A DNA stretch of 64,000 nt from Hyphomicrobium sp. (GCA_019751875.1 JAIEMV010000005.1:116468-180467); one strand, 5' to 3'. Shown: positions 49,501 to 59,719, counted from the first letter of the stretch. Numbers and translations are program-made. Notes: generated by a model not told the origin, from the sequence alone.

Positions 49501-50347
49501 CGCAAACCGCGCTGGCATCTTTCAAGGGACGGGTGGCATCCGAGAACGCGAGGAGAAAGGCTTGCCTGCGCTCGCGTTCAAGTCGCTGTTGTTTGTTCGT
49601 CCGTTGCTCGGTTACGTCGCGGATGGCGAGCACGATCAGGTTGAGGTGATCAAGGCGCCGGGCATTGAGCAACATGACGCGGTCGCCGATATCCTCGAAG
49701 CTATGCTCCACCTCGAGGTCGTCAAAAGCCTGATTATGAGGAAGGATATCCTCCAGCAGTTGCTGAAGCTTGGGGATGTTCCACTGGCGGTTCCCTAGAT
49801 CGTAGATGAGTTGCCCGATCGTCTCGGCTCGGCTGACGCGAAACATGTCATAGAATGTCTCGTTGGCCGAGTGGACACGAAGGTCCCGATGCAAAATCAG
49901 GAGACCCTCACGGATACTGTCGATCAGCTTGTCCGCGAACTCCACGCGGCCTTCAAGTTCAGACCTGAGCTGTTCGCGCTCGGTGTCATCGGAAATGGCC
50001 AGAGCGATCCAACCTCTCTCATCTACCGAGCGCATCCGCTTTGCGCTGAGGCGCATGACGCGTCGACCGAGGCTTTGAAAGGTATGTTCGACGCGGTAAT
50101 TACGGATTGGCTCATTACGGCTCAGCACTTTCGTCAGTAATTGACGGAGTTCGGGGATGTCCCATTGGCCGTTCCCTAGCTCAAAGATCAGTCGTCCCAG
50201 CGTCTGATCTCGAGATACCGCGAACTGCTCTAGGAAGGCGTCGTTCGCCAGCTTAACGCGAAGGTCGGCGTCGAGCGTTAGTAGGGGTACGTCAGCCGTT
50301 TCAAGGATGACGTCTACGAATGGGTCATTTTCCCCCAATACGCTCAT
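46517..50347 (-). CDS. Multi-PAS hybrid sensor histidine kinase (HWE family) with C-terminal receiver
   Basis: 1276 residues, no membrane span, so a cytoplasmic sensor. Order: two PAS domains (about 10-130 and 135-245), a GAF domain (about 255-430), four further PAS/PAC units (about 435-925), the HWE-type dimerisation box with phospho-accepting His948 (REVNHRSKNMLGLV), the ATPase core with HELATNAAKYGAL, and a receiver domain (about 1158-1272) with acceptor Asp1210 (AILDVNLG) and conserved DEALIAMEL. The first two PAS units are nearly duplicate (ETIGQLIYDLGNRQWNIP versus QTLGRLIFELGNGQWDIP). No cognate regulator or other two-component gene is next to it. The final signal and output cannot be told from sequence. 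Confidence 0.92.
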   Translation of the reverse strand: MSVLGENDPFVDVILETADVPLLTLDADLRVKLANDAFLEQFAVSRDQTLGRLIFELGNGQWDIPELRQLLTKVLSRNEPIRNYRVEHTFQSLGRRVMRLSAKRMRSVDERGWIALAISDDTEREQLRSELEGRVEFADKLIDSIREGLLILHRDLRVHSANETFYDMFRVSRAETIGQLIYDLGNRQWNIPKLQQLLEDILPHNQAFDDLEVEHSFEDIGDRVMLLNARRLDHLNLIVLAIRDVTEQRTNKQQRLERERRQAFLLAFSDATRPLKDASAVCELAARRLGEELAASRALYFEITEAGLVIVAEYTDGVSPLQGQNLGQWSDATCLERQGRNNLIVVADVTRAHHSDELARLIQLQIGAYISIPFMVGGRLVGGLVVQDRTARDWSSAEVTLVQDVADRTRATVERLAAELERDRSEARFRALIESSSDVVYRMSPDWSEMRRLLGREFIVNTDQASKSWLETYILPDDQPTVLAAIGAAIRDKRVFEFEHRVLRKDGSVGWTLSRAVPLLDGHGNIVEWFGLAADITARKAAEEELRASDARARGQAREIETIYASAHVGLCVLDRDLRFKRINAKLAEINGIPIEDHIGRSVREVLPELADAVEPIAQRIFETGQPVLNLEFSGETPAQPGVRRTWVEQWLPLRDGSGRIVGLNIAVEEVTERKRAEQQLRAAHDTFRSLVDHSPFGIYVVNADFRLVHVSNGARKFFDNVRSLIGRDFTEVLRSIWSEPFASEAIERFRHTLATGERYRSTTVEERADTATLEAYDWLIERLTLPDGRPGVVCHFYDLSERLRHEEQLAIAAERAEIAQQAVHAMYYEFVPATGEAIQSPTASEVLTGYPYGSHPKTGAWWRSIIHPEDVESVWDEIEQGIAGGKGFKVDYRIRRADGRNIWVHDHANVIPASEGQSARVVGMVIDISEQKEREHREQLLMREVNHRSKNMLGLVAAVARQTAAGDPQTFLERFTDRIHSLAASQDLLVKNNWKKVPVESLVRSQLGHFRGLVGTRIHLSGPPVSVTAAAAQALGMAVHELATNAAKYGALVNQNGSIAVGWSLSSDTGDALAFTVTWKESGGPPVSAPSRSGFGSKVIGDMVKMSLDGDVTLDYATTGLDWRVTCPAEKVLDSESFVRSIEQDRQTPPTNSVPGSRRVLIVEDEALIAMELIDMLKDAGYEVVGPAGSVGSALELLKEEGCDAAILDVNLGNESAAPVAQVLADRGTPFLTVSGYGSAQRPLEFSSAPHLNKPLRSERLVRTLQSCFSAHQQQ

Positions 50348-50642
50348 ATGTACCGTGCCACTGTTGCAAAACAGTTGTTATCCTACCCAGATGACACGGC
50401 GGTCGCGTTTGAGTTCGATCAAATATGGTTACAGGGTTTAGCTCAGATTATTATCAGGGTCGTGGTTCACTGCCTTGACAGAGGTCGGCGCAGCGCCGTT
50501 GACGCTTCCTTCTCCGAGCTTGCATAAATCGCCAATTCCACGGCGTGTGACCAGTGAACATCTTACTTCCCCAATCAGCAGGCTAAGATTACTCGGCGCT
50601 GTATTGGGGCGCCGATAGGAAGTTCTGGGGGAGACGATCTCA

Positions 50643-51077
50643 ATGAAAATGACATTAGCAGCTCGAGCGGCGCTGGTCGCGCTGATAGCCGTCGCCGCAT
50701 TTTCGGCGAAGAGCCACGCTGACAGCGGGTACGTCACGCTCACGATCTACAAAGCCGGATGGGTCATTGGCGGTTCGGGAGGAAGCGGCACTCTCAAATT
50801 CCGCGGCAGGACCTATGGGCTGTCGACCGGCGGCTTGGACTACGGTCTTGTATTTGGCGGTTCGAAGACGGTGCTGCGCGGCCGCGTGTCAAATATCAGT
50901 CGGCCGTCCGATGTCGCGGGCGTTTACGGCGCAGCAGGTGCAGGACTTGCGGTGGGTTCCGGCGCGCGCGCAATCGTATTGACCAACCAGAAGGGTGCCG
51001 TGCTGGAACTGAGCGGCAAACAGGTCGGGCTATTGGCGAACTTGGACCTCAGCGGGCTCGCGATCACGTTGAAATAA
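50643..51077 (+). CDS. Secreted glycine-rich protein of unknown function
   Basis: 144 residues with a signal peptide (LVALIAVAAFSAKSHAD). The mature protein is glycine-rich and beta-like: YKAGWVIGGSGGSGTLKFRGRTYGLS, GLVFGGSKTVLRGRVSNISRPSDVAGVYGAAGAG, then GAVLELSGKQVGLLANLDLSGLAITLK. It resembles small exported proteins of Hyphomicrobiales whose function is unknown; a link to cell-envelope maintenance is only a guess. GGGGGAG lies nine bases before ATG 50643. Confidence 0.75.
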   Translation: MKMTLAARAALVALIAVAAFSAKSHADSGYVTLTIYKAGWVIGGSGGSGTLKFRGRTYGLSTGGLDYGLVFGGSKTVLRGRVSNISRPSDVAGVYGAAGAGLAVGSGARAIVLTNQKGAVLELSGKQVGLLANLDLSGLAITLK

Positions 51078-51537
51078 AACTGGTTCGGCCGACAGCCCGG
51101 CATTTTGTAATCGGGTCGCCACCGAAGTCTTGCAGGTTCGAACACTGCAAGGCAGGGTTTGGGGCACGGAGGCACACCGGTGGCCGGACATAGATCAAAA
51201 AATCGTGATGCAGGTCAGGGGCCTGCGTGCCGATTGTCAGGGTTTGGCGCCGCACTCTTGATAAATGACAGTCCGAGAGTTTATTCCGGTCTGGCTGCAA
51301 GATGTCTCCATTGCAGCCACCATCCCCCTCTCGGCAGCACGGCGGCGGCAGTCGCCAAGCGGTAACCGATATCTCCGGCCATCTCGGCAGGTCGGCATCG
51401 CCGTGCTACACCGTGCGTTCAACCTAGCGCCCTGAAATAGCCCGGCGGCCTTGGGTGACGCCGATGCAATCCACTGCCCGAATGACCACGTAAACCTCGC
51501 ACGAATAACGACAGCGCCCCTGGAAACCTGACATCAT
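51078..51537. other. Intergenic region before folE
   Basis: No gene recognised. It includes the 11-base copy of the tRNA-Thr end at 51330 and marks the return to core gene content. Confidence 0.5.
51330..51340 (+). repeat. Candidate att-like repeat, distal copy
   Basis: CTCGGCAGCAC, identical to 26657-26667 in tRNA-Thr and in the same orientation. It lies 198 bases before folE, at the right edge of the accessory block. Confidence 0.3.
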
Positions 51538-52149
51538 ATGGCAAGCAAAACGACTAAGCTCATAGCGGCTCCTCCCCCTCTGGTGACCCGCCCTTCCCGC
51601 GCCGAGGCCGAAGCCGCCGTGCGCACGCTCATATCCTGGGCAGGTGACGACGTCACACGCGATGGTCTGCACGAGACGCCCTCGCGCGTCGTCCGGGCTT
51701 ACGAGGAATACTTCCGCGGCTACGAACAGGATCCAGAAGACATTTTGAACAAGACCTTCGAGGAGATCGAAGGCTACGACGAAATGATCGTGCTCCGCAG
51801 CATCCGCTTTGAAAGCCATTGCGAACACCACATGGCGCCCATCATTGGTCGCGCCTGGGTCGGTTACATTCCAAACGGTCGTGTCGTCGGTATTTCGAAG
51901 CTGGCGCGCGTCGTCGAAGCCTATGCGAAACGACTGCAGATCCAGGAAAAGATGACGGCGCAGATTGCGAACGCCATCGAAACCGTTCTGAAGCCTCAGG
52001 GCGTGGCGGTCGTCATCAAGGCTGAGCATCAGTGCATGACTGCGCGCGGTGTGATGAAGCCGGGCACCGATCTCGTGACCAGCAGGATGCTTGGTATTTT
52101 CCGTGACAACTCGATCACGCGGCAGGAATTCCTGTCCATGGTCGACTGA
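51538..52149 (+). CDS. folE: GTP cyclohydrolase I
   Basis: 203 residues; converts GTP to dihydroneopterin triphosphate, the first step of folate and pterin synthesis. Zinc ligands are Cys95 in [10 protein letters not shown] and Cys166 in EHQCMTARG, with the intervening histidine. The GTP-binding stretch [19 protein letters not shown] is intact and the length is standard. ATG 51538 gives a short basic leader before the conserved [10 protein letters not shown]. It is alone, with the peptidase gene converging on it. Confidence 0.97.
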   Translation: MASKTTKLIAAPPPLVTRPSRAEAEAAVRTLISWAGDDVTRDGLHETPSRVVRAYEEYFRGYEQDPEDILNKTFEEIEGYDEMIVLRSIRFESHCEHHMAPIIGRAWVGYIPNGRVVGISKLARVVEAYAKRLQIQEKMTAQIANAIETVLKPQGVAVVIKAEHQCMTARGVMKPGTDLVTSRMLGIFRDNSITRQEFLSMVD

Positions 52150-52202
52150 TCTGACAATTCTCACGTGGTCGACGGGCGCTGCGGTGATGCGGCGCCCGCC
52201 CG

Positions 52203-52982
52203 CTATTTGATCAGTAATTCTGGGCGATATTCGAAGTGCATGGTGTCATAGTGATACCAACGGCCGCCCCAGATGAACCCGTGCTCTTCGAAAATCCGCA
52301 CGATCTCGAACGGGATCTCATTCTTCCAGCGATAACGGCCTGCGACATCCGGCTTCGACCAGCGCCAGTAATGCGCATGCTTCAAAGCGATATCGATTGC
52401 GATGCCGTGGCCATGCGTCGAGAGCCGCTCCGTACCCGCGATGACGCGGCACGCGTAGGTTCCAGCAATCGGCTTCAGATAAGCGTCGAAGCTTCGCGGC
52501 AATCGGTCCAACTTCGCCGACACCGCCTGCAATTGAGCAGCCACACCGTTAATGCGTGTGACCTTGACCGTCGTCTTTCCTCGCGAGGGCATCCACGCGA
52601 CGTCGACGAGGTTCTCCGTGACCTCGCCTCTCCGGCAGTTGCCGTACATCCTGTCGAAAAAGGCTTCTGGGCGGGCGCGCCCCGGATCGGCATCCAAAGG
52701 CGGTGGTGAAAGATCGCCTTTGGGGTATTCGATCGCGAATATGTCTTGCAGATCAGGAGAGTTCAGCAACGCGTTCAACGACTTCGCCCCTAGCCCGTCG
52801 TCGATGGTCATGCGTTTGCCGTCCCGCCACAAAACCTGGCCGTCCACCACGCCCACGATTTGATCGGGATAGGCCATCTGCAATCGACGTCCCGCCTCCT
52901 CGGGTGTCACGCTATTCGCCCGCGCGTTTGAGACGGAAAATGATGAACTGACCACCAAAGCGACTAAGTATCTGATCAACAT
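52203..52982 (-). CDS. Extensin-like / M15-type peptidase, secreted
   Basis: 259 residues with a signal peptide (LIRYLVALVVSSSFSVSNARA). The C-terminal half carries the M15 (D-Ala-D-Ala carboxypeptidase/VanY-like) zinc pattern as found in extensin-like proteins: TERLSTHGHGIAIDIAL with the first His-Asp pair, and GFIWGGRWYHYDTMHFEYRPELL with the last His. It probably trims peptidoglycan peptides in the periplasm. The N-terminal domain (about 25-120) is of unknown fold. It converges with folE. Confidence 0.85.
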   Translation of the reverse strand: MLIRYLVALVVSSSFSVSNARANSVTPEEAGRRLQMAYPDQIVGVVDGQVLWRDGKRMTIDDGLGAKSLNALLNSPDLQDIFAIEYPKGDLSPPPLDADPGRARPEAFFDRMYGNCRRGEVTENLVDVAWMPSRGKTTVKVTRINGVAAQLQAVSAKLDRLPRSFDAYLKPIAGTYACRVIAGTERLSTHGHGIAIDIALKHAHYWRWSKPDVAGRYRWKNEIPFEIVRIFEEHGFIWGGRWYHYDTMHFEYRPELLIK

Positions 52983-53151
52983 AACCGATCTACCACATTC
53001 CTGGCTTGGATTAGCCCGTCCGCTTTTCCTTTACCCCACAAGAACACCTGCTACAGTGTCGCTCAAGCAGCAGCCAGTGGAAGCCTGATGAGAAGTCCGC
53101 GCGCCGGTACCGGCACAACGCGGTCTGGACCAGGTTCTGGGGATCGAGAAC

Positions 53152-54312
53152 GTGAACGGTTTCGCCGACGGGCCGGAGAAGGCTGGACCAGCACCCCAGG
53201 GAGAAGAGCCCGCGCGGTCCCCGGCGTTAGATATCGCCCGTCGTTTACCCGACCGTTTTCAGACGGACTCCCGCGGACCTGTCTACGGCGCGCTTGATCT
53301 CGGCACGAATAATTGCCGTCTCCTGCTGGCACGTCCGTCGCGCCGCGGCTTCAGGGTGGTGGATGCATTTTCACGCATTATCCGGCTCGGCGAAGGTGTG
53401 TCCCAATCGGGACTCCTCTCCAACGTGGCTATGAACCGAACCATCGAAGCGCTTCGGATCTGCGCCCATAAACTTGAACGCGCTGGCACCCACCGTGCCC
53501 GCCTCGTTGCGACCGAGGCCTGCCGATCGGCCGCCAATTCGAGCGATTTTCTCTCCCGCGTTAAGGGCGAGGTCGGTCTGGATATTGAAGTTCTGACACC
53601 TGAAGAGGAAGCGATCCTCGCCGTCGCCGGCTGCGCCACGCTCATCGATACGAACGTGGATTATGCACTCGTCTTCGACATCGGCGGCGGATCGTCGGAA
53701 CTTGTTTGGATTGATTTGCGTCGTATCTCGGGCAACGGCCAGCACGCAGCCAGTCGCATCATCGACAGTGTCCGCCGGGGTAATGGCCAATCGGTATGGA
53801 CATCGCTGCCGGTGGGCGTCGTCACGCTTGCCGAACGCTTCGGCGGTTGCCAGGTGACGCCGGATGTCTTCGAAGCAATGGTGAACTACGTGGCGGCCCT
53901 CATCGCACCCTTCGAAGAGCGGCACGGATTCCGCAAACGCATTTCCGGGAGCGCGGTTCACTTTCTTGGAACATCCGGCACCGTCACCACCGTCGCAGGG
54001 ATCCAGCTCGGCCTGCCGCGATATGATCGAAGCAAAGTTGATGGGTGCTGGATGAAGGTCGGCGACGTGAACCGCGTCACCTATGATCTTTTGAACCGCA
54101 CCTACGAGCAGCGTATCGCCGAACCGTGCATCGGACATGATCGAGCCGACTTGGTGCTTGCGGGCTGCGCTATTCTTGAAGCGATTATTCGGGCGTGGCC
54201 CTGCGAGCGGCTTCGCGTGGCGGATCGCGGCTTGCGCGAGGGCATCCTGTCCTCGCTGATGATGGAAGATAACGCCTTCCGCGCTGGCCGCCGCCGGCGT
54301 AGAGGCGAATAG
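53152..54312 (+). CDS. ppx: Exopolyphosphatase / guanosine pentaphosphate phosphohydrolase family protein
   Basis: 386 residues from a GTG start at 53152. The actin-like fold shows GALDLGTNNCRLLLARP (about 44-60) and VFDIGGGSSELVWIDL (about 174-189) as phosphate-binding loops, GTSGTVTTVAGI near 278, and a C-terminal CERLRVADRGLREGIL. These enzymes remove terminal phosphate from polyphosphate and, in some cases, from pppGpp. The protein lacks the extra C-terminal HD domain of long versions. It ends four bases before rlmE, an order conserved in alphaproteobacteria. Confidence 0.93.
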   Translation: MNGFADGPEKAGPAPQGEEPARSPALDIARRLPDRFQTDSRGPVYGALDLGTNNCRLLLARPSRRGFRVVDAFSRIIRLGEGVSQSGLLSNVAMNRTIEALRICAHKLERAGTHRARLVATEACRSAANSSDFLSRVKGEVGLDIEVLTPEEEAILAVAGCATLIDTNVDYALVFDIGGGSSELVWIDLRRISGNGQHAASRIIDSVRRGNGQSVWTSLPVGVVTLAERFGGCQVTPDVFEAMVNYVAALIAPFEERHGFRKRISGSAVHFLGTSGTVTTVAGIQLGLPRYDRSKVDGCWMKVGDVNRVTYDLLNRTYEQRIAEPCIGHDRADLVLAGCAILEAIIRAWPCERLRVADRGLREGILSSLMMEDNAFRAGRRRRRGE

Positions 54313-54316
54313 GATC

Positions 54317-55072
54317 ATGGCAGGCAAAGGCAAAGGAAAAGGCAAGCCGCCGCCCAAAGGGCCGGGCGGCGGTCAGCGCATGATGCGCGTTCGCGTCAAA
54401 ACGGCTGCGAAGCGCTCCACGTCCTCTGCTCGCTGGCTCGAGCGGCAGTTGAACGATCCGTACGTCGTCGCTGCCAAGCGCGAAGGGTTTCGCTCGCGCG
54501 CGGCCTACAAGCTTCTCGAGATGGATGACAAGTACCGCATCCTGAAGCCGGGACAGCGGGTGGTTGATCTGGGCGCGGCGCCCGGCGGCTGGTCACAAAT
54601 TGCCGCCGATCGCGTGAAGTCGATCGACGGACGTGGCCAAGTCGTGGCGATCGATTACCTCGGCATGGAACCGCTGGCAGGAGTGGAAATCGTCGAACTG
54701 GATTTCAACGACCCGGATGCCGAAACAAAGTTGAAGAGCATGTTGCGCGACGGTGGTGCCGATGTCGTACTCTCCGATATGGCCGCACCGACCGTCGGCC
54801 ACACCAACACCGATCACCTGCGCATCATGGCGCTGGCCGAATCCGCAGCTTACTTTGCGTTCGATGTTCTGGCGCCGGGCGGCACGTTCGTCTGTAAGGT
54901 GTTTCAAGGTGGCACCGAGAAGGACCTGCTCGAGGTGCTCAAAAAATCTTTCGCGGTCGTCCGCCACGTCAAGCCGCCGGCAAGCCGCAGCGATTCTGCG
55001 GAACTTTATGTGGTGGCGACCGGCTTCCGTGGTCGCCCCGGCGATGAAGATCCAGACGAGAGCACAAAATAA
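54317..55072 (+). CDS. rlmE: 23S rRNA 2'-O-ribose methyltransferase (U2552)
   Basis: 251 residues, RrmJ/FtsJ family. Methylates the ribose of U2552 in the A loop of 23S rRNA. The K-D-K-E type active site is contained in SRAAYKLLEMDDKY (Lys), VLSDMAAPTVG (Asp), VCKVFQGG (Lys) and DSAELYVVATGF (Glu). The SAM-binding motif VVDLGAAPGGWSQIAADRV is near 86-105. A lysine/glycine-rich extension of about 35 residues at the N-terminus (AGKGKGKGKPPPKGPGG) likely helps bind RNA and is common in this order. Confidence 0.96.
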   Translation: MAGKGKGKGKPPPKGPGGGQRMMRVRVKTAAKRSTSSARWLERQLNDPYVVAAKREGFRSRAAYKLLEMDDKYRILKPGQRVVDLGAAPGGWSQIAADRVKSIDGRGQVVAIDYLGMEPLAGVEIVELDFNDPDAETKLKSMLRDGGADVVLSDMAAPTVGHTNTDHLRIMALAESAAYFAFDVLAPGGTFVCKVFQGGTEKDLLEVLKKSFAVVRHVKPPASRSDSAELYVVATGFRGRPGDEDPDESTK

Positions 55073-55074
55073 AA

Positions 55075-55100
55075 ACGGCGACCGCTGTTGCGATCGCCGT
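55075..55100. terminator. Bidirectional terminator between rlmE and pqqA
   Basis: ACGGCGA (55075-55081) pairs with TCGCCGT (55094-55100). On the minus strand the stem is followed by TTTTTATTTTG, a strong terminator for pqqA. On the plus strand it follows the rlmE stop by two bases but has a weaker T tail. Confidence 0.8.
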
Positions 55101-55141
55101 TCGTGTGACCACTCGCTGCTCGAGCGAGTAAATCGACGAAT

Positions 55142-55231
55142 TTAGATGACGTCGATTTCGGCCGGCAGGTACGACGTGACTTCGAGGCCGACTTCCTGCT
55201 CGCGAACGGCGGGCTTGGTCCAGGTCTTCAT
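55142..55231 (-). CDS. pqqA: PQQ precursor peptide PqqA
   Basis: A 29-residue gene-encoded substrate from which the redox cofactor pyrroloquinoline quinone is made. It starts MKTWTKPAV and contains Glu17 and Tyr21 in GLEVTSYLPAEID, the E-x3-Y pair that PqqE cross-links; EVTSY and AEID are the family signature. A strong TGGAGGA ribosome site lies six to seven bases upstream of ATG 55231, and a terminator follows 41 bases after the stop. No pqqB, C, D, E or F gene is adjacent: it stands alone between rlmE and guaB, divergent from guaB. Small size makes it easy to miss in automated annotation. Confidence 0.92.
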   Translation of the reverse strand: MKTWTKPAVREQEVGLEVTSYLPAEIDVI

Positions 55232-55465
55232 GGTGTTTCCTCCAGTTTCGTATTTGCTAAGCACGTGTCTAGCGTGGCTTGGATACCGGGAAACATTTCT
55301 CCGGTCCAATCGAATTTTCCTGTCCCGGGCATCAGACCGCCTGATATGTAACAGTATTCGGGTACAGCACCATTCCCGGACGCGAGGCAGGTTCACACGG
55401 CAACCGCAGACGTCCGGGGGCGTGCGGAGGGGCGCACTTCCCCTCGTGAAGTGCCGGTGATATAG

Positions 55466-57022
<1,557 letters not shown>

Positions 57023-57031
57023 GGAAACTCG

Positions 57032-57454
57032 ATGAACCCAAACCTGTCGATTGTGCAGCCCCTGCTCCTGCAGGCCGGCCTGACTTTTGTTCTTCTGTTC
57101 TGGATGGCCAAGGAGCGCCTCGGCGCGATCCGCGCCGGCACGGTCATACGCAACGATCCCGGCGTGCGTCCCATATGGCCCGGGCGTGCGGGAACGATTT
57201 CCAACGCATTCCACAATCAACTCGAAGTGCCGATGCTATTCTATGTGGTCGTGATCCTCGCGATCCTGACAGGCTCGGCCGACTATCCCATGACGGCGCT
57301 GGCCTGGGTGTACGTGGTCCTGCGCATCATCCACGCCGCTATCTTCACAACTTACAACAAGATTCCGCATCGCTTCCTGGCCTATCTTCTGAGCAACCTC
57401 GTGCTGATCACCATGTGGGTGAAGCTCGCCATCCACGTCTTCACGGCGGGATAA
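57032..57454 (+). CDS. MAPEG family membrane protein
   Basis: 140 residues with four membrane spans. The family pattern of membrane-associated eicosanoid/glutathione metabolism proteins is visible: ISNAFHNQLEVPMLFYVVVILAILTG in the second span and WVYVVLRIIHAAIFTTYNKIPHRFLAYLLSNLVLI in the third and fourth. Eukaryotic relatives are glutathione transferases; bacterial members have no defined substrate. It is nine bases from guaB and four bases from rsmB, so the three are translated from one mRNA. Confidence 0.88.
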   Translation: MNPNLSIVQPLLLQAGLTFVLLFWMAKERLGAIRAGTVIRNDPGVRPIWPGRAGTISNAFHNQLEVPMLFYVVVILAILTGSADYPMTALAWVYVVLRIIHAAIFTTYNKIPHRFLAYLLSNLVLITMWVKLAIHVFTAG

Positions 57455-57458
57455 ACCA

Positions 57459-58754
57459 ATGAAGCCCGGCGCGCGCATTGCGGCTGCTATCGAAGTGCTC
57501 GAAACGATCCTGACCCGTCACCAGCCGGTGGGGATCGCGCTCGCCGACTGGGGGAAATCCCATCGCTTCGCCGGCTCCGGCGATCGCAATGCCATCGGCG
57601 GCCTCGTCTACGACGCCCTCCGCCGCCGCTCCTCGATCGCCTGGGCCATGCAGTCCGATACGCCACGCGCGCTCGCCATCGGCGCAGCGTCCGCCGCCTT
57701 CCGCATGGAGCCCGAGGCTGTTGACGCCGCCTGCGACGGACAGAACCACGCGCCCGAACCGCTGAGCGAGACCGAACGCGCAGGCCTCACCCGGTCACTC
57801 GAAGACGCCCCACCCCACGTGCAGGCCGACGTGCCGGAGTGGCTGTGGCCGAGCTTCACGGCGGCTTTCGGCGATACCGCCATCGAGCAAGGGCGCAAAC
57901 TCGCCGAACGCGCTCCAGCCGACCTGCGCGTCAATACGCTGAAGGCGACCCAGGAAAAGGTGCTGAAAGCACTGGCCGAGTTTGGGGCCCGACCCTGCCC
58001 GCTTTCACCCATAGGTGTCCGCGTGCCGCCACCGGTCGGCACCGCGCGAACGCCCAACCTCGAAGCAGAAGCCGCTTTTCAAGCCGGCTGGTGCGAAATC
58101 CAAGACGAAGGCTCCCAGCTTGCCGCCCTTCTCGCCGGCGCTGGCCCGCGCCTTCAGGTGCTGGATCTATGCGCAGGAGCCGGCGGCAAGACGCTAGCGC
58201 TCGCCGCGCAAATGCAGAACACCGGTCAGATCTATGCTTACGACGATGATCGCAATCGCCTGAAGCCCATCTTCGAGCGCGTCAAACGCGCCGGCGTTCG
58301 CAACGTGCAGATCCTCAAAGGCGGCGACCAGAAGGCGCTCGAAGCGCTGGGCCCGAAGTTCGACCTCGTGCTGGTCGACGCCCCCTGCACCGGCACCGGA
58401 GTGTGGCGCCGCCGCCCGGAAAGCAAGTGGAAACTGAAAGCTCGCAACATCGAAGAGCGTCAAGCAGAACAGGCCGCTGTGCTGGCCACCGCGAGCCGCC
58501 TCACCCGGCCCGGCGGTCGTCTCGTCTACGTCACCTGCTCGCTTTTGCCAGAGGAAAACCGCGGCACGATTGAAACGTTTTTGGCCGCCGCGCCTGAATT
58601 TACAGTCGTTCCTTTCGGCGCCGTCTGGACGGAACGCCTCGGCACCGAATCGCCGGCGTCAGCGGACGGCCGCACCGACACGCTCCAATTGACGCCCGCT
58701 TCCCACGGAACCGACGGCTTTTTTATCGCCATCCTGGAACGCCGCACCGCTTGA
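57459..58754 (+). CDS. RsmB/NOP-type rRNA cytosine-5 methyltransferase
   Basis: 431 residues. An N-terminal NusB-like helical part (1-130) is followed by the RNA-binding connector and the SAM-dependent catalytic domain: LDLCAGAGGKTLALAAQM (about 228-245), LVDAPCTGTGVWRRRPESKWK and VYVTCSLLPEEN, which carry the two catalytic cysteines of m5C methyltransferases. The likely target is 16S rRNA C967 as for RsmB, but NOP2-like paralogues on 23S rRNA cannot be excluded. It is the last gene of the guaB unit. Confidence 0.9.
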   Translation: MKPGARIAAAIEVLETILTRHQPVGIALADWGKSHRFAGSGDRNAIGGLVYDALRRRSSIAWAMQSDTPRALAIGAASAAFRMEPEAVDAACDGQNHAPEPLSETERAGLTRSLEDAPPHVQADVPEWLWPSFTAAFGDTAIEQGRKLAERAPADLRVNTLKATQEKVLKALAEFGARPCPLSPIGVRVPPPVGTARTPNLEAEAAFQAGWCEIQDEGSQLAALLAGAGPRLQVLDLCAGAGGKTLALAAQMQNTGQIYAYDDDRNRLKPIFERVKRAGVRNVQILKGGDQKALEALGPKFDLVLVDAPCTGTGVWRRRPESKWKLKARNIEERQAEQAAVLATASRLTRPGGRLVYVTCSLLPEENRGTIETFLAAAPEFTVVPFGAVWTERLGTESPASADGRTDTLQLTPASHGTDGFFIAILERRTA

Positions 58755-59024
58755 GGGCGTCTCCGCCGAAAAATGCGTGTGCGCATCTTGGAATGTCACA
58801 ATGCTGCGATAGGTAATGTCGTCGGGGCACGCACGGGGATGGCTCCCGTTGCATGACACCGGAGACGATCGTCGATCATGGCCCACGTGCCACGCGATCC
58901 CGGCCTTCCAGGCTTCGCCTCGCAAGTGGCGAATGCACTCGTTTATTCCTCTCGTTTTCGAACCGTTGAACGTTCCCCTCCGCTCCACGTTAGGCGCGGT
59001 CGGTCAGGCTTGTGAGGCTCGTGT

Positions 59025-59603
59025 ATGCAGAGCAGTCAGAATTCTTTTCTTTCCCGGAAGTGTGAAGTGCGTTCAGCCGATGACCGGGGCGGCTACACGG
59101 TGGTCGCCAAAGAACCCATCGCAAAAGGCGAACTGATCGTGGTCTGGAGTGGCACGCTTGTCGACGGCACACAACTCGTCACACTCCCCGCGCATGCAAA
59201 ACGCCACTCACTGCAGGTCGAAGAGAACCATTATCTGGTATCACTGACCGATTGCGAACCGCCTGATTACGTCAACCACAGCTGCGCACCGAACGCCGGA
59301 CTCTCAGGCCAGATCGCACTCGTCGCCATGCGTGACATCCGCCCTGGCGAGGACATCACATACGATTATGCGATGAGTGACGGATCGGCTTACGACGAGT
59401 TCAATTGCTGCTGCGGCGCGGCCGAATGCCGTGGCCGCGTCACCGGGGACGACTGGAAGCGGGCCGAACTATGGCCGCGCTACCAGGGATATTTTTCTCC
59501 CTATCTCCAGCGCCGTATCGCCAAGCTGCGCCGTCGCCTGCTGACACGCCCGGTAACCGGCGTCTTCGGCCGCTTCGGAAATGGCAGCCGCGCCCGCGCG
59601 TGA
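59025..59603 (+). CDS. SET-domain protein 1
   Basis: 192 residues. The SET fold is seen in GGYTVVAKEPIAKGELIVVWSG, HYLVSLTDCEPPDYVNHSCAPNAG (the NHSC core that binds SAM), MRDIRPGEDITYDYAMSD and a cysteine-rich post-SET motif FNCCCGAAECRG, with the spacing of a zinc site. Such proteins methylate lysines; bacterial targets include ribosomal or nucleoid proteins, unknown here. The C-terminus is basic. A second SET-domain gene lies at 59970-60395 on the other strand, separated only by a small membrane protein gene. Confidence 0.85.
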   Translation: MQSSQNSFLSRKCEVRSADDRGGYTVVAKEPIAKGELIVVWSGTLVDGTQLVTLPAHAKRHSLQVEENHYLVSLTDCEPPDYVNHSCAPNAGLSGQIALVAMRDIRPGEDITYDYAMSDGSAYDEFNCCCGAAECRGRVTGDDWKRAELWPRYQGYFSPYLQRRIAKLRRRLLTRPVTGVFGRFGNGSRARA

Positions 59604-59719
59604 GTCACACAGCGTTTGGAACTGAGCAATCTGAGGTCCCCACGGCGGGAACTTAGCCGCACGCTGCACGGTTCATATGGTAGGCGCCGAGACCACCGAC
59701 GCCAGCCTGAGGAGCCGCC

